DNA from: Cryobacterium tagatosivorans
GTDB lineage: Bacteria > Actinomycetota > Actinomycetes > Actinomycetales > Microbacteriaceae
NCBI RefSeq assembly: GCF_004402215.1
Contig: NZ_SOEZ01000031.1
Coordinates: forward strand, 1-44,410
DNA length: 44,410 nt
Direction: 5' to 3'
Part shown: in pieces, positions 23,386 through 31,538 of the stretch
Numbering within the stretch: the first letter of the stretch is position 1
Layout: every line of letters begins with the position of its first letter
Translations under genes and position numbers: made by a program
The notes under the pieces: model-generated
What the model was told of the DNA's origin: nothing
The model's input: the letters and a program-made list of their open reading frames with translations, nothing else
Database searches by the model: none

Positions 23386-24122
23386 CGGGCCTGTTCTTCA
23401 TGGTGCCGGTGTACCTGCAGATGACGCTGGGCCTCGACGCCCTGCAGACGGGGATCAAGATCTTCCCGCTCTCGATCACGCTCATCCTGTTCTCCATCGT
23501 CGGCACCCGGCTCTCGCGGCTCTGGTCGCCGCGGCGGATCGTGCGATGGGGCCAGGTGATCCTCGTGGCCAGCGCCCTCGTCGTGCTCGGATCGGTATCG
23601 CTCGACCTGCGCAGCGCCTTGTTCGCCGGCGGGATGTTCTTCGCCGGGGCCGGGCTGGGGCTGCTCGCGTCGCAACTGGGCAACGTCAACATGTCGAGTG
23701 TGACGGAGAGGGAGACGAGCGAGGTCGGGGGGCTGCAGGGGGTGTTCCAGAACCTCGGGTCATCACTCGGGACCGCCCTGATCGGTTCCGTGCTCATCGG
23801 AGCCCTCTCGACGTCGTTCGTGACCGGGGTGGCCGCCAGCGACCTGCCCGCAGCCGTGCGGTCGGCGGTGAGCCAGGCGACGCAGGGCGGAGTGGCCATC
23901 GTGCCGGCCGCGAGCGTCGACGACATCGCCGCCGAAGCCGGCCTGACGGCCTCCGAAGGCGAAACGCTGACCCGGATTTACAGCGAATCGCAGGTGTCGT
24001 CTCTCCGGACGGCCTTCTTCGCCCTGATCGCGATCGCCGTCCTCTCCCTGCTGTTCTCGCGCGGCATTCCGACGGAGATCGCCGAGCGGGAGCGACGGCC
24101 GGGCCGGGCGAAGACCCCGTGA
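23385..24122 (+). pseudogene. C-terminal half of a DHA2-type MFS transporter
   Basis: About 245 codons beginning in the middle of a helix (SGLFFMVPVYLQMTLGLD) and continuing to a normal MFS end. The helices before it, including the loop 2-3 signature, are gone: the sequence upstream is the arylsulfatase remnant on the other strand. An in-frame ATG at 23400 could start translation, but half a transporter is unlikely to work. Its stop overlaps the next gene (GTGA), so that gene was once co-translated with it. Confidence 0.85.
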
Positions 24123-24619
24123 GCCGGGCGCCGCTCGAACGCAGCGGCATCGTCACTGCGGAGTCGGTGTACGGGATCCTCCTCGTCAGCGGCATGATCG
24201 TCGCCGCCGGTGGGCACGGCGAGAGCTCCTGGGCGGTGTTCCTCAGCGTCTTCGGCACGGTCATCGTGTTCTGGGCCGCACACGTGTGCGCCGGCACGGT
24301 CGCCGGACACGGGGTGAGCGTGGGCGGTGAGCAGACGACACTGAAGACGGCCTTCCGGCAGTCGCTTCATCGCTCCCTCGGCCTGCTCACCGCGGCACTC
24401 ATCCCGTCGGCGATCCTGCTGCTCGGGGCACTGCGGGCCGTCGAGGATGCCGCGGCGCTCTGGGTCGCGCTCTGGTTCGGAGTCGTCCTCCTCGCCGTGA
24501 TCGGCTACAGCGCCTTCGAAATGCGAGGCAGCAGCCTGGCCATGCGGATCGTCGGCTCGCTCACCACCGCGGCGTTCGGCGTGGCGATGATCGTGCTCAA
24601 GGCCGTCATCCACGGGTGA
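24119..24619 (+). CDS. integral membrane protein, function unknown
   Basis: 166 residues with about four to five hydrophobic segments (around 18-32, 40-57, 90-104, 115-131, 140-158). No family recognised. It starts at GTG 24119 inside the stop of the truncated MFS gene and so may now lack its original promoter. The interval to the convergent helicase gene (24620-24827) holds two hairpins and no gene. Confidence 0.65.
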   Translation: MSRAPLERSGIVTAESVYGILLVSGMIVAAGGHGESSWAVFLSVFGTVIVFWAAHVCAGTVAGHGVSVGGEQTTLKTAFRQSLHRSLGLLTAALIPSAILLLGALRAVEDAAALWVALWFGVVLLAVIGYSAFEMRGSSLAMRIVGSLTTAAFGVAMIVLKAVIHG

Positions 24620-24691
24620 CGAGCGCCGCGTGTGCCTGGCCGCGGGACCGATGCGCGACCTCTGCCCGGCCGGTGCGCGCGCAGTACGCGG

Positions 24692-24719
24692 CTGCGCGCG
24701 TGATGCGCCACGCGCGCAG
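24692..24719. repeat. hairpin 1 of a REP-like pair
   Basis: Perfect 10-base arms CTGCGCGCGT / ACGCGCGCAG around GATGCGCC. It is related to the hairpin at 24738-24771: both have TGCGCCAC leading into CGCG(C/T)AGCG. It lies in the convergent gap between 24619 and 24828 and may terminate both sides. Confidence 0.75.
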
Positions 24720-24737
24720 CGATGAGCGTGCAGCACG

Positions 24738-24771
24738 CCGCTACGCGGGAGGTGCGCCACCCGCGTAGCGG
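24738..24771. repeat. hairpin 2 of a REP-like pair
   Basis: Perfect 12-base arms CCGCTACGCGGG / CCCGCGTAGCGG around AGGTGCGCCA. Same loop theme as hairpin 1. There is no T-tract, so if it terminates transcription it is of the T-less actinobacterial kind. Confidence 0.78.
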
Positions 24772-24827
24772 CGCATCGCCCGCGAAGCGCGAACTCTCCG
24801 CGCGGTCGGGCCATTGGGAGACAGGCG

Positions 24828-26642
24828 CTAGTCGCGGTAGGACTTCCGGTCCGGCCGGTCGCCGCGGTCGTCCCGGCGGGGCGCGCCGCCACGGTCGGGG
24901 CGGATCTCGATGAGCTTGCCGCTGATGCGGGTGTTCTCCAGCTTGCCCAGGACATCGCCGCGGAGGTCGGCGGGGAGTTCCACGATCGAGTACTCGGGGT
25001 TGATCTGGATGTGGCCGAAGTCTTCCCGGCTCAGTCCGCCCTCGTTGGCGATCGCTCCGACAATCTGCCGGGGCTCCACCTTGTGGCGCTTGCCGACCTC
25101 GATGCGGTACGACGCCATCGGCTTGCCGGTGGAACGAACGGGGCGTTCACTCCGCAGCACGCGGTCGCCGCGGTCTCCGCGATCGTCACGGCCTCCTCGG
25201 TCGCCGCGCTCCGGACGCTCAGCGCGATCCGGACGGTCTCCGCGGTCACGCTCGACGCGCTCGTGGCGCTGCGCCCGGGCGTCCTCGGGGGAGAGCAACA
25301 GGGGCGTCTCGCCCTGGGCGACAACCGCGAGGGCGGCGGCCACATCGGCCTCGGGCACGTCGTGGTGCTCGACGTAGTGACCGATGATGTCACGGAACGT
25401 CGCGATGCGGTCGGCCTGGCCGAGCGCCTCGGTGATCGCATCGTCGAAGCGGGCGAGGCGGGTGACGTTCACATCTTCGAAGCTCGGCAGCTGCATCTGC
25501 GTCAAGGGCTGACGGGTCGCCCGTTCGATGGCGTTGAGCAGGTGACGCTCGCGCGGCGTGACGAAGCTGATCGCCGCGCCGCTGCGGCCCGCCCGGCCAG
25601 TGCGGCCGATGCGGTGCACGTAGGACTCGGTGTCGATGGGGATGTCGTAGTTGACCACGTGGCTGATCCGCTCGACGTCGAGGCCGCGGGCCGCGACATC
25701 CGTGGCGACCAGGATGTCGAGCTTGCCCGACTTGAGCTGGTTGACGGTGCGTTCACGCTGCACCTGGGGCACGTCGCCGTTGATCGCCATGGCGGAGTAA
25801 CCGCGCGCACGCAGCTTCTCGGCGAGGGTTTCCGTCTCGTTCTTGGTGCGGGTGAACACGATCATGCCCTCGAAGTTCTCCACCTCGAGGATGCGGGTGA
25901 GAGCGTCGACCTTCTGCGGGTAGGACACCATCAGGTAGCGCTGGGTCGTGTTCACGGAGGTCGTGGTCTTGTTCTTGACCGTGATCTCTTCGGGGTCGTT
26001 CAGGTACTGCTTCGAGATCCGTCGGATCTGCGCGGGCATGGTGGCCGAGAACAGCGCGACCTGCTTGTCATCCGGGGTGTCCTTGAGGATCGTCTCGACG
26101 TCCTCGGCGAAGCCCATCTTGAGCATCTCGTCGGCCTCGTCGAGCACCAGGTACTTGAGCTGCGAGAGGTCGAGGGTGCCCTTTTCGAGGTGGTCCATGA
26201 TGCGTCCGGGCGTGCCGACGACGATGTGGACTCCGCGGCGCAGGGCGGAGAGCTGCGTGCCGTAACCCTGGCCGCCGTAGACGGGCAGGACGTGCACGCC
26301 GCGCATGTGCGCGGCGTACTTCTCGAACGCCTCACAGACCTGGAGCGCGAGCTCACGGGTCGGCGCGAGGACGAGCGCCTGGGGGCTCTTCTGCGACACG
26401 TCGAGGCGGGAGAGGATCGGCAGCGCGAAGGCGGCCGTCTTGCCGGTGCCGGTCTGGGCGAGGCCGACGACGTCGCGGCCGTCGAGGAGCGGAGGAATGG
26501 TGGCGGCCTGGATGGCCGAGGGGGTCTCGTAGCCGACGTCCTTGAGGGCCTTGAGCATCGCATCACTGAGCCCGAGGTCGGAGAAGGTAATTGTTTCGCG
26601 GGCAGTGTCTGCCTCGGGCGCGGTTGTGTCAGGAGACGTCAT
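24828..26642 (-). CDS. deaD: DEAD-box RNA helicase, DeaD/CsdA-like
   Basis: 604 residues. Motifs in order: AQTGTGKT (62-69), PTREL (94-98), DEAD (168-171), SAT (199-201), ARGLD (about 318-322), HRIGRTGRAGR (343-353). A basic/acidic linker rich in RGD/RxDR (about 455-500) leads to a DbpA-like RNA-binding domain (YRIEVGKRHKVEPRQIVGAIANEGG...), followed by an RD-rich tail. It remodels RNA, typically in ribosome assembly and cold adaptation. It is a single-gene unit with an ATG at 26642. Confidence 0.96.
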   Translation of the reverse strand: MTSPDTTAPEADTARETITFSDLGLSDAMLKALKDVGYETPSAIQAATIPPLLDGRDVVGLAQTGTGKTAAFALPILSRLDVSQKSPQALVLAPTRELALQVCEAFEKYAAHMRGVHVLPVYGGQGYGTQLSALRRGVHIVVGTPGRIMDHLEKGTLDLSQLKYLVLDEADEMLKMGFAEDVETILKDTPDDKQVALFSATMPAQIRRISKQYLNDPEEITVKNKTTTSVNTTQRYLMVSYPQKVDALTRILEVENFEGMIVFTRTKNETETLAEKLRARGYSAMAINGDVPQVQRERTVNQLKSGKLDILVATDVAARGLDVERISHVVNYDIPIDTESYVHRIGRTGRAGRSGAAISFVTPRERHLLNAIERATRQPLTQMQLPSFEDVNVTRLARFDDAITEALGQADRIATFRDIIGHYVEHHDVPEADVAAALAVVAQGETPLLLSPEDARAQRHERVERDRGDRPDRAERPERGDRGGRDDRGDRGDRVLRSERPVRSTGKPMASYRIEVGKRHKVEPRQIVGAIANEGGLSREDFGHIQINPEYSIVELPADLRGDVLGKLENTRISGKLIEIRPDRGGAPRRDDRGDRPDRKSYRD

Positions 26643-26699
26643 ACTCTAACGGTACTCGTTAGAAGTGTGCGAACAGTGCGTGGGGCCGGATGGTCCCGC

Positions 26700-27395
26700 T
26701 CAACCGTCCTGTGTTCCGACGAAATAGGCGGTGACAACGCCGCGGGTGCGGAGCGGCCCGGCGCCCGAGATCGATGCGACCTCGACTGTCCACTGGGGTG
26801 ATGATCGATCGATGCCGTCGGCGCTCTCGGCCCAGACCGCCTCGGCTCCCTCGCAGGAGTACGTCCCGTACCAGCCGGTGTGCCGGTCCAGGTCGTTCCA
26901 GACGCCTCCGCTGCGGATCCGGCAGCGACCGCCATCGCTCAGGAGCAGGCCCAGCGGTTGCGCCTGCGGCGGCGCGGATGCCGCGGGAACGCCGCCGACG
27001 GTCGGCATCCGGACCAGGCTCTTCGTCCACGGGTCGCGGTAGCAGACAGCCCTCGACGGGGACGGATCCTGCCAGCAGGCGACGGCGTAGGCGCTCGACG
27101 GTAGGCAGGCCAGGATGTCGTCGTCGACGGCGACCGGGGACGGCCGCGGTTCCAACGACGCGGCGCCGCAGTCGAGCGTCACCGAGTCGTCCAGGGTGAC
27201 GCTGAAGCCCGGGGCCGGAAGGCCGGACGGGGTGACCGGTCGAATCACCACTCGTTCGGTTGCGACGCTGGGCGCCGCTGACGTGAACGTGGTCGACGGC
27301 TGCGAGGCGCATCCGGCCAGGAAGACGAGCGCAAGGGCCAGGGCGATCGGGAGCCGGCGGATCGGGAGCAGGCTGATCGGGAGCAGCGTGCGCAT
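26700..27395 (-). CDS. lipoprotein, function unknown
   Basis: 231 residues. The signal peptide ends at lipobox FLAGC with C29, so it is predicted to be lipid-anchored outside the membrane. The mature part has six further cysteines and many Pro/Ser residues; no family recognised. The signal peptide contains a five-residue repeat (LPISL LPIRR LPIAL) encoded by a 15-base tandem repeat. ATG at 27395. It is divergent from the broken SDR gene. Confidence 0.75.
   Translation of the reverse strand: MRTLLPISLLPIRRLPIALALALVFLAGCASQPSTTFTSAAPSVATERVVIRPVTPSGLPAPGFSVTLDDSVTLDCGAASLEPRPSPVAVDDDILACLPSSAYAVACWQDPSPSRAVCYRDPWTKSLVRMPTVGGVPAASAPPQAQPLGLLLSDGGRCRIRSGGVWNDLDRHTGWYGTYSCEGAEAVWAESADGIDRSSPQWTVEVASISGAGPLRTRGVVTAYFVGTQDG
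27345..27389. repeat. 15-base tandem repeat, 3 units, in a signal peptide
   Basis: Three units starting GATCGGGAGC (27345, 27360, 27375) encode LPIxx repeats in the signal peptide of the lipoprotein at 26700-27395. Confidence 0.8.
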
Positions 27396-27469
27396 CAGCC
27401 CTCCGTCTCGTGACGAACGCATCCATCCCATGATTCGCCGGCGGACAGCCGCGCGCCACGGGGTTGACA

Positions 27470-27512
27470 CCGGTGGTCGAGCTTGTCGCCGGTGGTCGAG
27501 CTTGTCGAGACC
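27470..27512. repeat. two tandem copies of the REP-like core
   Basis: CCGGTGGTCGAGCTTGTCG occurs twice head to tail (27470-27488, 27489-27507) followed by AGACC. It is the same core as at 125-143. The second copy runs into the truncated SDR frame, so the break in that gene coincides with the repeat. Confidence 0.85.
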
Positions 27513-28163
27513 CTGCCCCAACGGGAGTCGGTCGAGAAGCTGGCTGCGGATGCCGCGGCGCTGGGCCCGGTGACGACCGTCATCCACACGGCCGGCCTGT
27601 CGCCCGTCCAGGCGCCGGTCGGCGCGATCCTCGCGGTCGACCTGGCCGGCACCGCCTTCGTCCTCGACGCGTTCGGCGCCGTGATCGCGCCCGGGGGAGC
27701 CGGCGTCTTCATCGCCTCGATGGCGGGCCACCTGGCCCGGCTCGCCCCGGAACTCGAAGCCAAACTCGCCACGACGCCCACCGCGGAACTACTCGGACTC
27801 CCCGAGCTCCAGGCGGAAGCGATCGCCGACCCGGGCGCGGCGTACACGCTCTCCAAGCGAGCGAACGCCCTGCGGGTGCGCACGGCGTCGCTGGCCTGGG
27901 GTGCGCGGGGAGCGCGGGTGAACTCGATCAGCCCGGGCATCATCTCCACGCCGATGGGCGCGGCCGAGCTCGCGGATCCGAGCGGCGACCAGATGCGCGG
28001 CATGATCGCGGGCAGCGCAACCGGGCGGATCGGCACCCCCGATGACATCGCCGCGGCGATCGCCTTCCTCACCGGTCCGGATTCCACGTTCATCACCGGA
28101 ACGGACTTGCTCGTCGACGGCGGAGTCGTCGCCTCGCTGATGACCCGGATGGCGACCGGGTAG
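27483..28163 (+). pseudogene. N-terminally truncated SDR oxidoreductase
   Basis: The frame from TTG 27483 gives 226 residues. From RESVEKLAADAAALGPVTTVIHTAGLSP onward it is a short-chain dehydrogenase with S79 and Y121-x3-K125 (YTLSK) and the C-terminal GTDLLVDGG motif. The N-terminal Rossmann strand with TGxxxGxG, about 60 residues, is missing. In its place are residues encoded by the REP-like repeat (SPVVELVETL). Without the cofactor loop it should be inactive. Confidence 0.8.
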
Positions 28164-28190
28164 GCGCCTCACCGGGCGCGGGCGCGGGGG

Positions 28191-28541
28191 CTACGGCGTG
28201 TGCGACGCTTCCATGCACTGCCGAACCTCGACCGGCTCGCGCAGCTCATGGGCCACCCGGGCCGCGATCTCGAGCGCGCGCGACTCGTCGGGCACCTTCA
28301 CCACCCAGAACCGCACCAGCGGCGTGTCGACCGTGTTGAAGTTTCCCCGGCGCCGGTCGCCGCCCGGCCGCACGAGCGTGGCGGCCGAGCCCCACTCGAG
28401 CACCTCGGTGGTGACGATTTCGCCGCGCTGCGCAAGCTCGTCCTCGAGCTCAGCCAGGAAAGCGACCTCGTGTTCGATCCGGTCCGGGATGCGCTCACGC
28501 AGGCCCGCCTCATCGCCGAACACCATGATCATGAATCGCAT
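28191..28541 (-). CDS. YCII-related (DGPF) domain protein
   Basis: 116 residues. MRFMIMVFGDEAG opening, a central EWGSAATLVRPGG and the late FWVVKVPDESRALEIAARV fit the YCII/DGPF family (dimeric alpha-beta barrel). Members are often linked to ECF sigma factors, but none is next to it here. Function unknown. It is upstream-adjacent to no clear partner: the cyclase gene on the same strand starts 0.9 kb away and would be transcribed into it. Confidence 0.82.
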   Translation of the reverse strand: MRFMIMVFGDEAGLRERIPDRIEHEVAFLAELEDELAQRGEIVTTEVLEWGSAATLVRPGGDRRRGNFNTVDTPLVRFWVVKVPDESRALEIAARVAHELREPVEVRQCMEASHTP

Positions 28542-28613
28542 CGGACGCGCCTCCTTGGGTCATTGCTTGGGCTGGACGTTGTTCGGGCGGTGGTTGATCG
28601 GGCTCACGTTTGT

Positions 28614-29417
28614 TCAGGGCTCGGCCGGGCGGAGGACGACCACCTCGATCGGCTGCGACCGGCCACGGATGTCCACCATCCGTCGGGGGAGGCCGTCCGT
28701 CAGCGTTCCAGCGGCCTCGGCCGCGGCCACGCTCACGATCAACTCGCCCGCGCCGGCGGCCGAGGCGAGCCGCGCCGCGGTGTTCACCGGATCCCCCAGC
28801 GCGGTGAAGTCGTTGACGGTGCCGGCTGGTCCGGTCGCTCCCACGAATGCCTCGCCGGTGTGCACGGCGGTCCCGACGCGGATCGGCCCGGACGGCGAGG
28901 CGTCGGAACGCGCCGCGAGCGCGGCCAGGTCGACGGCGGCGAAGATCGCTGCCGCTGCGTGCTGTGGCCCGCTGATTCCCCCGAAGAACAGCCCGATCAC
29001 CTCGTCACCGACGATCTTGTCCACGACTCCGTCATGAGCGAGGATCGCGCCTGCCGCCAGCCGATAGAAGCGATCGAGGAAGGCATAGAACTCGCTCGGG
29101 TGCATGTGCTCGCCCATGGCGGTCGAACCTCGGATGTCGGAGAACAGGAGAGAGACGGGGATCTCGACGCCGGTCAGCCCCTTCTTGCGCAGCACGATGA
29201 CGCACTTCATGCAGAGCGCCGGGTTTCCGGGGGATTGGCCGTACCCGGCGGGCTTCAAGGCGAGCGCGCCGAGCCCGCCGAACGGCGCCGCGCACAACTT
29301 GCAGCGCGGCGAAGACGGCAACGCCCGGAACAAGCGCCGCGTTCTGGCCAGGCCGGGACTCTCCCCGGTCATGACGGCGCGCACCTCTTCACGCGTCAAC
29401 TCCACGCGATCGGCCAT
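28614..29417 (-). CDS. class III adenylate/guanylate cyclase-domain protein with Cys4 N-terminus
   Basis: 267 residues. The N-terminal part has two CxxC pairs, C39-C42 (CKLC) and C69-C72 (CMKC), likely a zinc site. The catalytic domain follows: FSDIRGST with metal-binding D94, VGDEV with D138, and NDFTALGDPVNTAARL. It should make cAMP or cGMP in the cytosol; substrate specificity is not clear. The zinc-ribbon-like front end may sense metal or redox state. ATG at 29417. Confidence 0.88.
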   Translation of the reverse strand: MADRVELTREEVRAVMTGESPGLARTRRLFRALPSSPRCKLCAAPFGGLGALALKPAGYGQSPGNPALCMKCVIVLRKKGLTGVEIPVSLLFSDIRGSTAMGEHMHPSEFYAFLDRFYRLAAGAILAHDGVVDKIVGDEVIGLFFGGISGPQHAAAAIFAAVDLAALAARSDASPSGPIRVGTAVHTGEAFVGATGPAGTVNDFTALGDPVNTAARLASAAGAGELIVSVAAAEAAGTLTDGLPRRMVDIRGRSQPIEVVVLRPAEP

Positions 29418-29569
29418 ACACCGGATTTTACGCCGGACCGGTCCGCCTGGTCAGTGGAAGGGGCACCCGATTCGGCTCAAAAAAAGGAACCCGCGGGGTG
29501 GCACAAAACGCGCATCGGCATACCATCGGCACAAACCGGGTGCCGGCATCCGAGCCACGGGAGGTCAGA

Positions 29570-29890
29570 ATGGCTGTCAAGCGAATAAACGCCTACTTCA
29601 CCGGCGTCACCGAAACGGACGATGGGGACTTCCTGACCGCCGAAAGCGTCGCCGTGATCAGTACCGTCGACGAGCACGACCAGTACACGGAAGTCCTGCG
29701 GCTGCCGGCCGGCGACGTCATCCGCGCGGAGGAGTTCACCTTCGACTCGGACGACTACGACATCCTGTTCGATCGCGTCGTCGACGAGCTGGACAGCACC
29801 GTCGAGGACTACGCCCAGGAGAACGGCCTCACCATCACCGGCCGGGACAGCGACGACCAGTTCTCCTGGGACGTCGAACCGGCCCGCTGA
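29570..29890 (+). CDS. small acidic hypothetical protein
   Basis: 106 residues, strongly acidic (many Asp/Glu in FTFDSDDYDILFDRVVDELD and GRDSDDQFSWDVE), no membrane helix. No family recognised. The ATG at 29570 has GGGAGG six bases upstream; the frame to 29498 lacks this. Confidence 0.7.
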   Translation: MAVKRINAYFTGVTETDDGDFLTAESVAVISTVDEHDQYTEVLRLPAGDVIRAEEFTFDSDDYDILFDRVVDELDSTVEDYAQENGLTITGRDSDDQFSWDVEPAR

Positions 29891-30045
29891 GCGGAGCGCC
29901 CTCTCCTCGCTGACCCTTTCGTCCCTGAAAGATGGCTGCAACTGACGATTTCATCTCTCGAAGGGCGCAATCGGAACGGAAAACATCTGCCGGATATCGA
30001 GTCGAGCACCATCGACCCGCCAGACTGCGGCAGACTGTACCTACA

Positions 30046-30067
30046 CGAGAGTGGCGGTCCACTCTCG
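30046..30067. promoter_or_regulatory. inverted repeat upstream of gabD
   Basis: Perfect 9-base arms CGAGAGTGG / CCACTCTCG around CGGT, 34 bases before the gabD start. CAGACTG is also repeated directly just upstream (30021-30037). It is a candidate operator or 5' UTR hairpin; the factor is unknown. Confidence 0.6.
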
Positions 30068-30101
30068 GTTGGCGTTAACGAAGACACCTACAGGAGCGAT
30101 C

Positions 30102-31475
30102 ATGAGCAAGTATGTCGTCACGAACCCCGCTACCGGAGTCAAGGGAACAAGCTTTCCCCTGGCAACAGACGAAGAGGTGACCGACGCCATTGGGGCCGCG
30201 GATCGCACCCACAGCGAGTTCTCCCGCGGCACGTCGGTTACCGAACGCGCTGCCCTCATGCAGAAGGTCGCCGACCTGCACACCGAGCGCCGCGAACACC
30301 TGGCCGAACTCATCGTGCGCGAGATGGGCAAGCCCCTCGAGCAGGCCCTCGGCGAGGTCGACTTTTCCGCCGACATCTACGGGTACTACGCCACCCACGG
30401 CGAGACATTCCTCGCCGACGAACCGATCGAGCTGCTCGGCGGCGAAGGCTCGGCGTTCATCCGCAACGCATCGCTGGGTGTGCTGCTCGGCATCATGCCG
30501 TGGAACTTCCCGTACTACCAGGTAGCCCGCTTCGCCGGCCCGAACCTGGTACTCGGCAACACGATTCTGCTCAAGCACGCCTCGCAGTGCCCCGAGTCCG
30601 CCGCCGCCATCGAGCAGATCTTCACGGATGCCGGCTTCCCCGAGGGCGCCTACCGCAACCTCTACGCGTCCAACGCCCAGATCTCCGACATCATCATCCC
30701 GGACCCCCGAGTCTGCGGTGTTTCGCTGACCGGTTCGGAGGGGGCCGGCGCCGCCGTCGCGGAGGTCGCGGGCCGCAACCTAAAGAAGGTCGTGCTCGAA
30801 CTGGGCGGATCCGACCCGTTCATCCTGCTCAGCACGGACAACCTCCAGGAGGCCGTCGACGCGGCCGTTGACGCTCGCCTGGACAACTCCGGCCAGTCCT
30901 GCAACGCCGCCAAGCGTTTCATCGTGATCGACGGACTGTACGACGCCTTCCTGGAAAGCTTCACCGCGAAGATCACCGGCAACGTCCCCGCCGACCCCAC
31001 GTCGCCGGAGACCACGCTGGGGCCGCTCTCCTCCCTCGGCGCCGCCGAGAACCTCGAGGAGCAGCTCCAGCGCGCCGAGGCCCAGGGAGCCACCGTTGCC
31101 GCGCGGGGGAGCCGCAAGGGCGCCTTCTTCTCGCCGACGGTCCTCACCGGCGTCTCCCCGCAGAGCGACGCCTACCGGGAAGAGTTCTTCGGCCCGGTCG
31201 CCGCGATCTACCGCGTGCAGGACGAGGCCGAGGCGGTGCAGGTGGCCAACGACATCCCGTACGGGCTGGGTTCCTACCTCTTCACCACCGACCCGGAGCA
31301 GGCCCTGCGCGTCGCCGACCAGATCGACGCGGGGATGGTCTTCATCAACGGCTCGCTCCTCGACGGCCCGGAGCTTCCCTTCGGCGGAGTGAAGCGGTCC
31401 GGGTTCGGCCGCGAGCTCGGACGCTTCGGTATCGCGGAGTTCGCCAACAAGAAGCTCATTCGCATTCTGAAGTAG
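30102..31475 (+). CDS. gabD: NAD(P)-dependent succinate-semialdehyde dehydrogenase-like ALDH
   Basis: 457 residues. Catalytic residues are N135 (PWNFPYY), E233 (LELGGSD) and C267 (SGQSCNAAKR), with GSEGAG at 211-216 for cofactor binding. The lack of an N-terminal extension and the SGQSCNAAKRF motif place it with bacterial succinate-semialdehyde dehydrogenases, which feed GABA-derived carbon to succinate. Other short aldehydes are possible. SD CAGGAG precedes the ATG by five bases. A hairpin terminator follows. Confidence 0.88.
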   Translation: MSKYVVTNPATGVKGTSFPLATDEEVTDAIGAADRTHSEFSRGTSVTERAALMQKVADLHTERREHLAELIVREMGKPLEQALGEVDFSADIYGYYATHGETFLADEPIELLGGEGSAFIRNASLGVLLGIMPWNFPYYQVARFAGPNLVLGNTILLKHASQCPESAAAIEQIFTDAGFPEGAYRNLYASNAQISDIIIPDPRVCGVSLTGSEGAGAAVAEVAGRNLKKVVLELGGSDPFILLSTDNLQEAVDAAVDARLDNSGQSCNAAKRFIVIDGLYDAFLESFTAKITGNVPADPTSPETTLGPLSSLGAAENLEEQLQRAEAQGATVAARGSRKGAFFSPTVLTGVSPQSDAYREEFFGPVAAIYRVQDEAEAVQVANDIPYGLGSYLFTTDPEQALRVADQIDAGMVFINGSLLDGPELPFGGVKRSGFGRELGRFGIAEFANKKLIRILK

Positions 31476-31482
31476 CAGGATG

Positions 31483-31512
31483 CCGCGTCGCCCGGCCGTG
31501 CGGGCGACGCGG
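31483..31512 (+). terminator. hairpin terminator after gabD
   Basis: A perfect 12-base stem CCGCGTCGCCCG / CGGGCGACGCGG with loop GCCGTG begins eight bases after the gabD stop. No T-tract. Confidence 0.75.
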
Positions 31513-31538
31513 CGGGGCGTTCGCGGGATGATGGGACC

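Noticed and set aside
24620..24827. A gene in the gap before the helicase
   Set aside because: Open frames there are short, alternate Arg/Gly/Ala and cross the hairpins; no start with an SD was found.
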